A DNA stretch of 64,000 bases, from the NCBI RefSeq assembly GCF_032062135.1, contig NC_092859.1:156990526-157054525 (forward strand). Reading direction: 5' to 3'. The notes under the pieces are model-generated. The model was given only the letters and a program-made list of their open reading frames with translations. It had not been told where the DNA came from and made no database searches. Position numbers and translations under genes: made by a program. The DNA is from Pyxicephalus adspersus. Lineage: Eukaryota > Chordata > Amphibia > Anura > Pyxicephalidae. Below are positions 35,539 to 46,310 of this stretch, one piece after another. Numbering within the stretch: the first letter of the stretch is position 1; every line of letters begins with the position of its first letter.

Positions 35539-37182
35539 CTCAGACTCTCAAGTTTGCCTATTAAAGTGGAACTAACTTTCCCTGAGTCCTTGATTCCTCC
35601 ACAACCAGATTCCATTTGGTCCTATGCCATCCTGGATTCTTTCTTTGTTCTGGCATGCGATTGCCAGCTTCGCCTGTCTTCTTCTGGGTTCTTCCTACAT
35701 CACCTGATCTTGTACTGCACAGGTCAGTTTCCTTCTGATAATGCGTGGGATCTAAGTTTTTTTTTTTACGTTGTAGGAAATCCCTTTTAGCACATGCTTG
35801 AAATTGGTTTTAGGGGATGCGCAAAAGGAGCACCCCAAAGCCTCCTTGGATGTGACGTATGGATCCCAGGAAACTCTGGATTTCCAATTTAGTCTGGTAA
35901 AGTGGAAAAGATGAAAGGGATGGGTCCTCCCCTTCAAATTAAAATAATGTGAACATTTTTTCCGTAATCTACCCTATGTTATGATAGGTCCACTTTAAGA
36001 TTTTCCAAACTAGGGTTTTCTAAAAGTATTTAGGTTATTTGTTTACCAATTTTTTGCGATGGTGGGGAAAATTCCCTTTTGCAAAAAATCCAATTAGATG
36101 CAAAGAAATTTAAAATAGCAGGGTTTTTTACCTGTCTATGATTGGATGGTTGAACTCATCAGAGCTTTATCTCATTTGGCAAGTTTTCAGCGGTATATTT
36201 CACTTTGCTATGTGAACAGCCTGCATTCCTTTAGTAACCCCCCCCCCCCCACACACACACCCAATAATGCTTGCCAACGATTTGTCTTGTTACAATGTAA
36301 CTTTAGTTTACCTGTTTTATGCCCTCATCTTTTCATTATGCTGTAGGCTTGGAGCTACAAAATATAATGGATAAAGGAATGGGAGCTGCATACCAAATCC
36401 AGGTGCAGCGTATACATTTATTCTATTTCGGAAGTGCACACATATTTTTCTTTATTTACTTCGGGAACATTTTTGAAATGCAGCTGCATCCGGAACATTT
36501 TATATGAATGGTAAATTGACCTCCTTAAATATCCAAATGATTCACTCCTACTCAATTGACTCCAGATGTGTCCAATGAACCTCATCCATTTATTTCTATT
36601 AGCAGCAATATTGTAAGAGCCGGTAAACATGGTCCCTTATTAAACACTAATGCCTGTATAGTATGAGGGTCAGTGAACTCTTGTTGTGTCAATGGCTATG
36701 AGACTGATGCTCCTTGTGGATGAACCTTCATTAAAGATAATGGAATTTGCACTGCTTGAATACACAGCGTTCCCTTTGCCTCGTGCTCGTACCTTTCACT
36801 AGTTGGAACTTTCCTGCAGAATGGTTCGGTGGCAGAATGGACAGCGCCAATGCCTTGCTCCTTTATAGATTTTGGGTCATCAAGACTGTGGTGACACCTT
36901 TGTGGTTTTCCTTCAATAACTGACCCAGTGATAGTAGTTGGAAGTAAAAGATAGGAATGTTCATTAGATTATTTTAGCATGTGAACAGTGTGCAAAGAAT
37001 TGTGGAACTTTGTTTAGAATGTTTGAAATTCTATAATTAAGCTTTAAAAAGTTTTAAATATATAACTGGCTGAAAAATTATCCCAATCTATGAAAATTAT
37101 AAAACTGAGAAAACTGAGGGTAGCTCAGTTTATATATAGGGATTTGTTTGTAAAGTAGGTAAATTGACATTCACCAATGGTA
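35539..37182. other. No gene; simple C-run and (AC)n at 36238-36261
   Basis: A 13-base C-run (36238-36250) is followed by five AC units. 35560-35940 has a texture of a decayed dispersed repeat, but no second copy is present. No coding sequence was recognised. Confidence 0.4.
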
Positions 37183-37235
37183 TTATTATTATGTTGTATT
37201 TATATAGACCTAATATATTACTCACTGCTGTTTTA
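37183..37235 (-). mobile_element. Decayed LINE/SINE tail fragment
   Basis: TTATTATTATG.TGTATTTATATAGACC followed by TAATATATTACTCACTGCTG is a mutated version of the tail at 40080-40140 (TTTATATAGCGCCAACATAT, TACGCAGCGCTG). No body of the element is recognisable beyond it. Confidence 0.45.
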
Positions 37236-37339
37236 AGTCTAAAGTTATCAGTGGCGTAGATATAGACTTTTTGGCCTCAATGAGGTTTTTGGACCCCCGA
37301 CTTTGATGGTCTTTTAGCTAGACATCTATTGGCATCAGT

Positions 37340-37830
37340 GGTCATTTCTTTCACATCAGGAGCACCTCTTTATATCAGAACTTTCCCCTTCAAATAAGGA
37401 CCCCCCTTCTGGAGTAACCCACTTCAAACCGGAAACTCTCTGTACATGAGAGTCATCCTTTCATGGTATAGTTCCCCTCTTTATGTGAAACAAGTCTCCC
37501 CCCACCACTTTCCACAGTTATATGAGGAGCTGCCCTTCATATAATAAAAATCACTTTATATCAGAGTTCTGTCTTTTAAAGAGCCCCCCTTCCAATCTGG
37601 AGTCACTCATGCCACATCAGAGTACTCCCTTTATGTGAGAGTTACCCCTTTAAATCAGATTCCTACATTCACATCAGGAGCTCTCCTTCATATTACAAGA
37701 ACCCCTTTATTTCAGAGTTCTCCTTATTAAAAGAGCTCCCCTTCAAATCTGGAGTCCCTCAAGTCACATCAGGATACCCTTTAGATCAGAGTCATCCATT
37801 CATGGAAGAGTTACCCCTTTTACATCAGAA
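37340..37830 (+). repeat. Degenerate minisatellite with higher-order period of about 152 bp
   Basis: Base words resembling CCCTTTATATCAGAGTTC recur throughout. A larger unit repeats: ATCAGAGTTCT, TTAAAGAGC.CCC and TCTGGAGTCACTC at 37560-37610 return at 37711-37762, a shift of 151-152 bp. A more divergent unit has TCTGGAGTAACCCAC at 37408. This resembles an old array that expanded in compound units. Confidence 0.65.
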
Positions 37831-39512
37831 GTTGGACCAAACAGAGGAGATTTCCTGCTTCTGTATTACTCTGCCAGGCTCTGACAATTGGCACCATCTA
37901 ATGCAGAGATAGGGAGGATCCAAGGGTAGGAGACCTTCTCTTCTTGCTCAGTGCATACAACAGTGAAGAAGGTGGAAAAGTCTATGGGGCCCTCCAAGGT
38001 ATTATTCAAGACCTCTGCAACCCTTAGCGGTTTGACGATCAATGGTGTGCAATCAACTGTCCCCCAAAGGAGATTAAAATGACTGACATCTTGCAGCTTC
38101 TTGTATTTCTTTCTCCGATAACTTGCATGTCATTATATATATAGTATATCTCACCCATGGAGGGTGTCAGCCTTAGACAGCACTGACAGATGGAAGACTC
38201 TTTGCAATGGGCACATTGTGTTATGTGTGCTGTAAAAGTTACAGCAACACTTGAGATATGTTATTCCTTAATAGCTGACATTTCTAACACATTCTAGTGC
38301 CACTGCTGGAAATAGCAAGATTTATCTGTCTCCTTATGTACAGAAATGCATAATAGAACACTATTGATTCATAAAATTAAGAAAAAAATAGGAATGTATT
38401 TAGATATTTTAGAAGCATTGCATGCTAATTTGGTTGATTGGCCAGGTATACATCAGATGGATACCTCGTGTTAAAGTACATGGCGGGTGGATTATCCTTT
38501 AGCTTGTAGTTGTCTGGGGTGGTTGATGACATGAACCAGCAACCGATGAGAATGCTGCCCATTGTGTATCCTAAAAACTGAATTTCAGACAATATTTATC
38601 CTGACAATATCAGCTGGGAGCCAGTTGTCACCAACTGATTCATAGTTTGTGCTCCAATTTCCATTTACACATTGAGAATGGTGGATGATTGAGTCAAATT
38701 CACCAAACAAGAACATTATCCCTACTCTATAATCTGAGTTTTATGTAATACAATACAGCAGATTACAAAAATGATTCTGAGCTTGAGTTCATCTTTTACA
38801 TCCATACATTGCCACAGCGAGACAACAAGGATCGTCTGGTGGATGTGGTTGAGAACACTCCGTGGGCTCGAAAACAGCAATTTACACTGAATATACTGAA
38901 ATAACCTTTAAGTGTTTTATATATATATATGGAATTCAGCACAGCCATCTATCCATTACTACTTCAGCATTATTATTCTCAGAATTCTGGATTACTAGGA
39001 TCTAGACACTATGGTGAAGGGTTATGGCCGCACTCTGCAATGTTTTATCTCTACCTTCATTGTGAATAGTTTGTGACATTACATGTGCTGTTCATGAATT
39101 TGTTTCTTCATTTCTCTCTGTATTCTGTATCTAAAGTCATTTAAGCTGAAATAAGTGATTTTCACTGTTTCCTTTATCAAAAACATGCTGTACTGGGAAT
39201 GCTGGGTAACTGAGCTGTCCCTGGTGCTGAACAAATCTGGCTCGGAGAGTGCTTGGAGGAAAATATCCCGCAGTGAACTTACTATACTTTGCTGCTACAA
39301 AACCTGGAGGTCTTTCCGGAATGTGGATATTATTATACAATCTCCTATGTCACACATACGCTTATTATGTATCGGTGGGGGAACCAATTGTTGTTCCTAT
39401 CTTAGATATACTCTAATATAAATATATATTTTGTATTTATCTGTGTTTTTCTTTTTAAGTTCATGGTAAAATGATGTTTTGGTTATAGGTCATGCAAAAG
39501 TGTGTGTTAGAC
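37831..39512. other. No gene or repeat family recognised
   Basis: Unique-looking sequence with short TATATATA tracts near 38134 and 38920. Frames at 39137-39421 have no domain. Confidence 0.4.
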
Positions 39513-39655
39513 CAGTGGTCGCCAACCTTTTCGGACCTACCGACCACTAAACTTACGGGCTCCGGATGTGCAGGGAGCCGTGACTCACTGCAAGGGAAGG
39601 AAACTTCCCCCATAGTGACGTCATGATGCAGAACCCGCACATTCACCCATCACAG
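39513..39655 (+). mobile_element. hAT-type element fragment, second family
   Basis: CCAGTGGTCGCCAACCTTTT followed by CGGACCTACCGACCACTAAA resembles the CAGTGGTCNCCAACCTTTTT terminus of vertebrate hAT elements. It is distinct from the CAGTGTTTCTCAACC family elsewhere in the window. Only the left end is convincing, and no transposase or right end was found. Confidence 0.45.
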
Positions 39656-40068
39656 GTATGAGCCTACCATGGGAGAGTGGACGCTTGTGTCCAGAGAAAA
39701 GTTGTAAAACATTTCTGGTGATTTGTTCTGATCTCAGGGGAGTATTTACAGAACCCTAATGCCAAAGTGAAAATGAAGGTGCCAATTCCATTATTATTAA
39801 CAGCCCCAACATTGACAGCAGAAATCAATGCAGGTAAAGTAGTGGACTCTACATTGACCCTCAGACCCCATCAGCGGTGCTGCACAATGCTTGCTGTAAA
39901 ATATGCTCTGTATGCAAAATATTCAATAAAATGGGCCCCAGTGAAATCAGAAAGCAAGTCATAATTAAATCATAATCATAATTATAGTTATGTTGCATTA
40001 CAACACAGCTCTCCAAAATACAGTCCATGCCTGACAAATACCTGACCTGCAGTTTTAAGTATCCTGAA
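39656..40068. other. No gene or repeat family recognised
   Basis: AT-rich spacer with ATAATCATAATTAT simple sequence near 39967-39990, next to the LINE tail. Confidence 0.4.
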
Positions 40069-41036
40069 TATTATTATTATTATTATTATTATTAAACAGC
40101 ATTTATATAGCGCCAACATATTACGCAGCGCTGTACATTAAATAGGGATTGCAAATGACAGACTAATACAGACAGTGATACAGGAGGAGAGGACCCTGCC
40201 CCGAAGAGCTTACAATCTAGTAGGTGGGGGAATTTCAGACACAAAAGGATGGGAGATATGTAGTGTGGGAAGTAGTGATGGTTTCAAATGACAGAAGAAG
40301 CCGGGTAGGCAAGTTTGAAAAAATGGGTTTTGAGTGCTCTTTTAAATGAGCAGAAAGTAGGAGCAAGCCGAATAGGACGAGGAAGACCATTCCAGAGAGT
40401 TGGAGCAGCTCTAGAGAAGTCTTGTATCCGTGCGTGTGATGAGGTTATGAGTGAGGAAGTCATTAGTAGGTCATTGGAAGAGCGGAGAGAGCGGCAGGGG
40501 GAGTATTTTTTAACCATGTCAGAGATGTAAGTGGGACAATAACTGTGGAAGGATTTGAAGGCAAAGCACAGGAGCTTTAATTTGATTCTAAGGTGAAAAG
40601 GAAGCCACTGGAGAGAACTACAAAGAGATGCAGCGGAAGAGGAGCTGAGGGAAGGATGGATGAGTCTGGCTGCAGCATTCATAATAGATTATAGAGGAGA
40701 GAGTCGGGTTAGTGGAATACCAGTGAGCAGGACGTTACAGTAGTCCAGACGCGACATGATAAGAGCCTGTACAAGGAGTTTGGTGGTCTCAGGGGACAGG
40801 TAGGGGCGGATTTTGGAGATGTTGCGTAGGTGAAAGTGACAGGACCTGGAAATGTTCTGAATATGGGGGGTAAATGAGAGGGCCGAGTCAAAGGTGACAC
40901 CAAGACAACATGCCTGAGGGGAGGGCCGAATAACAGTGTTGTTAACAGTTAGATGTATGTCAGGGGGAGAATATAAAATAACACTGAGATCCCCACTGCA
41001 CATGGGCAAACTTTGTCATTCTGGCAGTAGAAAGTT
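40069..41036 (-). mobile_element. 5'-truncated L2/CR1/Rex1-type LINE with RT C-terminal relic
   Basis: On the minus strand the C-terminal part of a non-LTR reverse transcriptase is readable in one frame. From about 41036 come NNFLLPE and then a TGA. 41009-40692 includes LGVTFDSALSF and LDYCNVLLTGIP, then a TAA at 40691-40689. 40682-40284 includes NAAARLIHP, LQWLPFHLRIKLK and APTLWNGLPRPIRLAPT. These are standard post-palm motifs of the L2/CR1 group. The 3' UTR ends in GCGCTGCGTAATATGTTGG, TATATAAAT and a TAA-repeat tail (40069-40095 on the plus strand as TTA repeats). Endonuclease and RT palm are missing. Two in-frame stops make it inactive. Confidence 0.9.
40284..41009 (-). pseudogene. LINE reverse transcriptase C-terminal fragment
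   Basis: The two open segments (106 and 132 codons) lie in the same frame and are separated only by TAA-TCT-ATT, so a single point mutation broke the frame there. The intact enzyme would copy LINE RNA at a nicked target. Here only the region after the catalytic palm is left, so no activity is possible. Codon content is otherwise well kept, suggesting a moderately young insertion. Confidence 0.85.
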
Positions 41037-42298
41037 GTTCCCCAATATTACCCATACAACATATCAAAACCCAACCCCGGACCAAGACTTTCTTCCTTTC
41101 CCTCGAGTCTCACCTCTCCGGTATTATTCTTACCTTGAGTTCTGTTCCAACTCCATCATCATGGTGACACCTGGAGCATAATGACAGCAATCAACAAAAG
41201 CTTCAGGGTAGAAGAGGCAGGAAATGGGAGGGAAATAGCAGCAATCAGTGGTAAAGAAGCAAAGACTTGCAGTATGGGGTCCCTTGGTGGGCATGGGTGA
41301 TCTTGCAACCAACTTGCACAATATGATCAGCCTACTTAGAATTCCTCTACTTAGGTGTAATCATTCATTTCCAAACCAGGTCATAAAGAGCAACTGAGTG
41401 TGAAATTTGCATGAAAGCAAATGTTTTTTTACCTTGTATACCTGGTTTAGTGCTTTATCCCAGGACAATTTCTATATTTTGTTAATGGGGCCCACTAGCT
41501 TGATTGGGACCCTTTTGCGAATGACATCCCTACATATATATACAATGACAATACATAGATACGCACTTGGTGTGTGCACAGACGTCATTCACCCAGCCTG
41601 TATGATGCCACGTAGGGGTTAAGACTAAGGAACCGCTAGCTCCAGCTTATAATAGCACCCACCATGTTTTCCACATTTTTGGGGACAAGCTGTGTATGAA
41701 GTGGCACTCCTAGCCCTTGTTCTGCTCATCTAGCTGTCAATCTCCTGCAGACTAATGAGTTGATTCAGAAATTTCACACTTCAGAATATCTTGGCTGCAG
41801 TCATTACAGCACAACTAGTAGGAGAGAGAGGGCAGGAGAGAAGAGAGAGAATGGATGTCTTGTGTGACAGTGTGTGAATCAGAGTGACATGTGGCCTTTT
41901 ACAGAGAGCTCAGCATGCCACGGAGAATTTCTAGCTGTGTTTGCGCTTCTTATATTCAGTTTGCTGCAGAAAGAAAAACCTGCCCAGGCATCAGTGAGGA
42001 TCTGACAATCCCAATACACACATTATACAGGAATGACACTGACAACACGGGCGTCATGCTATTGGGATGAATTGACACTGAAAATTTGCTTAATTTCCCA
42101 AGATAGACCCCGGTCCATTGGTGGTATTGCTTTGGATCGGAATATCAGCCATTCAGTTCAAGTCTACAAGGACAGACTAATGTTGATATTCAATCTCAAT
42201 TCTTCGGTTGAGATTTTGGGGTCTGAAAGTGAAAATGTATCCTGCTCTGGGGTCTGGGAGGTCTCAATGTTAAGGAATCTGCAGATCTTACAACAGAA
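41037..42298. other. No gene or repeat family recognised
   Basis: Unique-looking sequence flanking the truncated LINE. The frame at 42033-42413 runs into the following MITE and has no domain. Confidence 0.4.
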
Positions 42299-42523
42299 GA
42301 GGTCTGATTTATTAAAGCTCTCCAAGGCTGGAGGGAATACACTTTCACCAGTGAAGCTGGGTGATCCAGCTAACCTGGAAAAGATTTCTTCAAAGTCATT
42401 TGCTATTTGTTAACAAATGTTTTCAATCCTGGACCAGATCCGTTCCAGATTTGCTGGATCACCCAGCTTCACTGATGAAAGTGTATCCTCTTCAGCCTTG
42501 GAGAGCTTTAATAAATCAGGACC
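42299..42523. mobile_element. Foldback MITE, complete copy (GGGCCTGATT family)
   Basis: The ends are GGTCTGATTTATTAAAGCTC and its near complement GAGCTTTAATAAATCAGGACC. The arms extend inward through CCAAGGCTGGAG, ACACTTTCACCAGTGAAGC and TGGGTGATCCAGC, so most of the 225 bp can fold into one long hairpin. No coding capacity. Target duplication is unclear, so the superfamily is not assigned. Confidence 0.8.
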
Positions 42524-42787
42524 ATAGTGTTTATATGTAGAGTTGTGTTGCCAAGCAGATATCATCATCGTTGCTTTCTGCTGGTTCTCTGACTCATTGT
42601 TGCAGATTATATGTTACAGCAAGCATTGAGCAGCATTGCTGCTGGTATTGTGCATTTTATATTCCACTTCTTTACCTGTATTGCTTCCTGCTGGTAATGG
42701 TGCTAATAAAAGAAAGATAACCTCCAACGAATTGCTCAAAGCATCGTGCCTCATCCTAAAAATACATATATATTTATTCAATTCTGA
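42524..42787. other. No gene recognised
   Basis: A short spacer between the foldback MITE and the third hairpin-bearing repeat. Confidence 0.4.
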
Positions 42788-42980
42788 AAAGAAATCGGGA
42801 CTTTCAGAGGCCAATGAAAAACTTTTTTCATATAGTTAAAATATTTAAACAACATAACAGTTTTTATACACTAATATACATACACAAAAAATTAAAAACA
42901 GCAACTTGCATAATTCTCCCTATTTTACCAAATATGTCTTTACTTGCGTTTTGTGGAACGAGTCCACTTCCTCAGGAGGA
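42788..42980 (-). mobile_element. Hairpin-bearing repeat, copy 3
   Basis: On the minus strand CCTGAGGAAG (with an intact CUGAGGA-type box) is followed by a 5-bp stem, GTGGA with TCCAC, around CTCGT. AAAACGCAAG then stands where copy 1 has GAAACGCGTT. About 150 bp downstream comes GGCCTCTGAAAGTCCCGATT, the counterpart of the terminal word of copy 1. The stem is longer and differs in sequence from copy 1 but pairs perfectly. Confidence 0.5.
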
Positions 42981-45082
42981 GACTTGGGAGATATCAAAAT
43001 GTGATAATCAGCCCATAGATGTATAATGCCCTCAGGAATTTGGCAACGGGGCTCAGAAGGAGAGCAATGGGTGAACAAGGTCCAAAGGTTACCTATGCAT
43101 AAAAAGAGAATCCACTAGAGATAGCTAGAATTCCAAAAGTGATAACTGATCTCCAATACCGCTCAATTTCTTGTATTGGAGCAGGATCTGCTCAGAAACC
43201 TTTGTTCCCCCAAAAACCCTGCACCGATTGACCTAATTGCCCTAAATGACTGTGTTGGAGCAGCGGGCCCAGTTGCCAGCCCTAAAACCAATTGAGCCAT
43301 ATTCAAGCACCACCATCCATACTTCTCATTCCATATCAACTGTTTAGTTAATGTTTTTTTACAATGGTGTTCCATTACAGTGTCCCCGGATACTTCTCTA
43401 TGGATTTGTCCAATGAATAGGAGTCAGATAGTCTATTGAAGCTCATTGATGGAATCTGTACAATGCAGAGTGTTTGGAAAGGAGCTCTGGGTGCACGCAA
43501 AAGCTGGGTGCTGTTATGTGTGGCATGTAGATGGGGACATGTGCATATGATACATATGGAGAGCAGGGTTCACGGTGTGTCATCTGACAATCTGATTTAT
43601 TAAAGGAGATAAAAATGTTCTTTTAGCAGCCTGAATGTTCCCTAGGCCTATAGAGTATGATTAAGCTTTATGTTGATTACCCAATCTGGTGGAAGAGGTT
43701 TTTTTTTTTTTAAATGGCGTTTTGCTTTTGTGTGATTGGATGATTTATGTGAAGGTTAGTTTATTCAATATGTTAGATGAGCATTCACTTTGCAAAGGCA
43801 ACATTTCTTTTTTGAAATGTTTGTACTGAATTGTTTTTCAATTCAATGGTAATCTATGGAGCTGATTTACCAAATCATCCTAATAGATTATCCTTGTATT
43901 AAAAAACAATACAGTACAGACATTGGAATGGACTTACTAAAGCAGTAGAGGAAGTTCACTTAGCAAAAGGCTGATTCACACAGTGATCTATTATGATGCC
44001 TCAACACATATTACTTTATTATGACATTGGGGCATTCATTATGAATAAGCTGCCAACACACCCCAATGGATCAATTCAATTTTGTTAACAACTCGGTGCA
44101 CCAGTGTGTACAATGTAGTGAGTTATGCATTGCATTTTACTGTTCCATGTGTTAGGGTGTCATATACAATGAATGGCACCACAATGCACCATGCACATTG
44201 GTTGCTACAACACACATGTGTAAATGGGTAAATTAAGTGAATCTTTATTTTGCATAGTGAATGTTAGTGAATAAGACAAAGATGTATTCGTGGTTCCTGT
44301 TTCTATTTACTCAGACTAAGTAAATGGTCTCTTCTTCTTTGGTAAATAAACCTTATGATGTAGCAGTGTCAGTATATAAGTGTGCTGATACACAAGGCTC
44401 ATAAAACATTAACACACAGATTATTTATATCCAGCTGATCTGTTCTACATTTGTATCTAAAAAGAAATGCACTGCATTGGCTATTTAATTGATGTTTAGA
44501 AAGCATTAAAGGATATTTATTGTTTTATCACAGTGCAATGACTGCAATACAATTGTCATGGCTGGAATTGGGCTTCAGTTTGGAAAGCCTAAACATCCAG
44601 CATCAGAGGCGCACACTAATTCGCTAATACACCCAGATACCTTTGCCCTTTTGGCGTGTGCCAGGGTGGCCATGTTGCTAGCCCAGGCTTAGCTGTACAG
44701 ATCTCTGTGCTGCACTCTGGTATAGCCTGGGGCCCACATTTGTTGCTGCAATGCCAGTTTGCCCGTTTGCATATCTAGCAAGAAAGCACGTCCACCGTTG
44801 TACATCCACGTCTTCAGATCCTGTCAGTTTTTTACATAAGCCTTTGAAGTTTTTTCTATTTGATGTTTTACTAGTGGTGGGTAGTACTTGAGCTTAAAGT
44901 GCTTTCAAATAAACCTAAGCTGGAAGATGGGAATTATAGTCAATAGCTGCACTGATCAATCTTGAAAAGTTGGACTTTGCGTAAAAGCTGATGGTGCAAG
45001 TTACTTACCTGACCCGAAAGCAAAGGTACACGAATACCTGCCCAGAGCCAACAAATGTGCACTGTGCATGTATTTCTGAATA
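42981..45082. other. No gene; CAATG-rich stretch at 44000-44230
   Basis: 44000-44230 is dense in ACCCCAATG, TGCATTGCA and GCACCA words, like 11090-11230, and may be a decayed repeat. A T-run lies at 43700-43711. No coding sequence was recognised. Confidence 0.35.
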
Positions 45083-45260
45083 ACATGGAGGAATCCTTGA
45101 AATAACTGAAAGAATTGCCTCTTACATTGCTGGCGGGTGGGAAGAATGTCACCCTTACAGATAGCCAAAAAAATAATTTGTGTCACATGAGAGGTACACA
45201 CTGCTCATTGCTCAAGGAACCCCTAGTAACCTCTGGAGGAACCCTGGTTGAGAATCACTG
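45083..45260 (-). mobile_element. hAT-like MITE, copy f
   Basis: On the minus strand the element starts CAGTGATTCTCAACCAGGGT and TCCTCCAGAGGTTACTAGGG. It runs through GGGTTCCTTGAGCAATGAGC and AAGGGTGACATTCTTCCCAC to TTTCAAGGATTCCTCCATGT. Orientation is opposite to copies a-e. Confidence 0.7.
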
Positions 45261-45410
45261 GTCTAATTGAGGAATAATGCCCCAAATCATTTATAGCGCT
45301 TTTGTTTCAATATTTCTTAGTAGGTGACTACTCATAATGTCTGGCTGGTGGCTCTGCTTTTGGGTGTGATTGCATTGTGATGATCAGTTTGTAGCTAAAA
45401 GGGCAACGCC
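45261..45410. other. Short spacer, nothing recognised
   Basis: Featureless sequence before the perfect hairpin. Confidence 0.4.
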
Positions 45411-45454
45411 CTTGTTCAGGGGATACAAGGTAAGCCTTGTATCCCCTGAACAAG
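45411..45454. repeat. Perfect 20-bp hairpin with 4-nt loop
   Basis: CTTGTTCAGGGGATACAAGG (45411-45430), the loop TAAG and the exact complement (45435-45454) form a near-palindrome without mismatches. A perfect short-loop palindrome in decayed DNA suggests a recent origin, for example by replication template switching. Confidence 0.9.
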
Positions 45455-46036
45455 AACAACTGTAGTGCCTATTAAAAATAAATACCATTATTGTCCATCA
45501 GTTTGTGAATAATTTATATTGTAGAAACATACAAGTCCCCACTGAAGAAGGTACCATTGATTTAAAACTGATTTTGCCTAGATGTACTTGTATTAGGTTG
45601 ACTACAAATATTGTCATTATTGTCATTATTTTCACAACTTATTTTTTATGGATGACAGGAAAACAAACATAAGATAAACAATGCAAGTGATACAATACAT
45701 TAAAAGACAGTACAGCTAAAAGTGATTGACAACCATTAAAGAAAGAAAAGTAGCAAGGAATGAAAATGGAAAAAACCAAAAGGGTGAACCAACAGTTTGA
45801 GGAGGACCATATACTTATGTATGTCCGTTATATCAACAATTACTGGAGGAACATTGGAAATCCGTGGCATTATGTACCAAGAGGTTTGTTCAAAAGACCA
45901 AAATATCGTTTGTTTTGTGAGAGGTGGTTGAGTATCCCAAGTTTCAGAAAATTCGTGCCTTATTTATAGAAGCTACAATCCAAAACCATGTTAGTTTTTC
46001 CGAGATGACTCAAAGCAGAATTTAATTATGGGCAAA
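45455..46036. other. No gene; 45600-46030 may be a decayed retroelement
   Basis: The plus-strand frame 45760-45969 (69 codons, with YINNYWRNIGNPWHYVPRG) has protein-like texture, but I do not recognise a family. It lies beside an A-rich strand (45655-45770) like a LINE end. Function is unassigned. Confidence 0.25.
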
Positions 46037-46310
46037 CATTAAAATCACCTTTCACAGAGTAAAAGACTTTCATTATCTTTCAAATGGTATATTAACTAAT
46101 GAGTATATTTGTGGGAAACCACCTCTTTTGTAGTAGAAATGAACAAAGTTAAAGGAAACAAAAGAGAGAGGTTCATGGCTCATAAGTATAGGTTTAAAAT
46201 TGTTTAAATCTTTATTATGTATCAATACATAATTAAGATTTAAACCTAAAACTTATGAGTCGTGAACCTCTTTCGTTTGTTTCCTTTGACTTTGTTCATT
46301 AAAATCACCT
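46037..46310. mobile_element. Foldback insertion flanked by 14-bp direct repeats
   Basis: CATTAAAATCACCT occurs at 46037-46050 and again at 46297-46310. Between them lies a long inverted repeat of about 65 bp per arm (46138 onward and up to 46300), with AATGAACAAAGT at the outer end and GGTTTAAA near the loop, and few mismatches. The right direct repeat continues into the Tc1 copy at 46287-47275 and resembles its terminal sequence. A foldback element may therefore have inserted in the Tc1 end. The nature of the insert is unknown. Confidence 0.5.

Noticed and set aside
45760..45969. 69-codon frame with YINNYWRNIGNP-type peptide as a gene
   Set aside because: Protein-like texture but no family recognised and no gene context; kept only as a possible retroelement relic.
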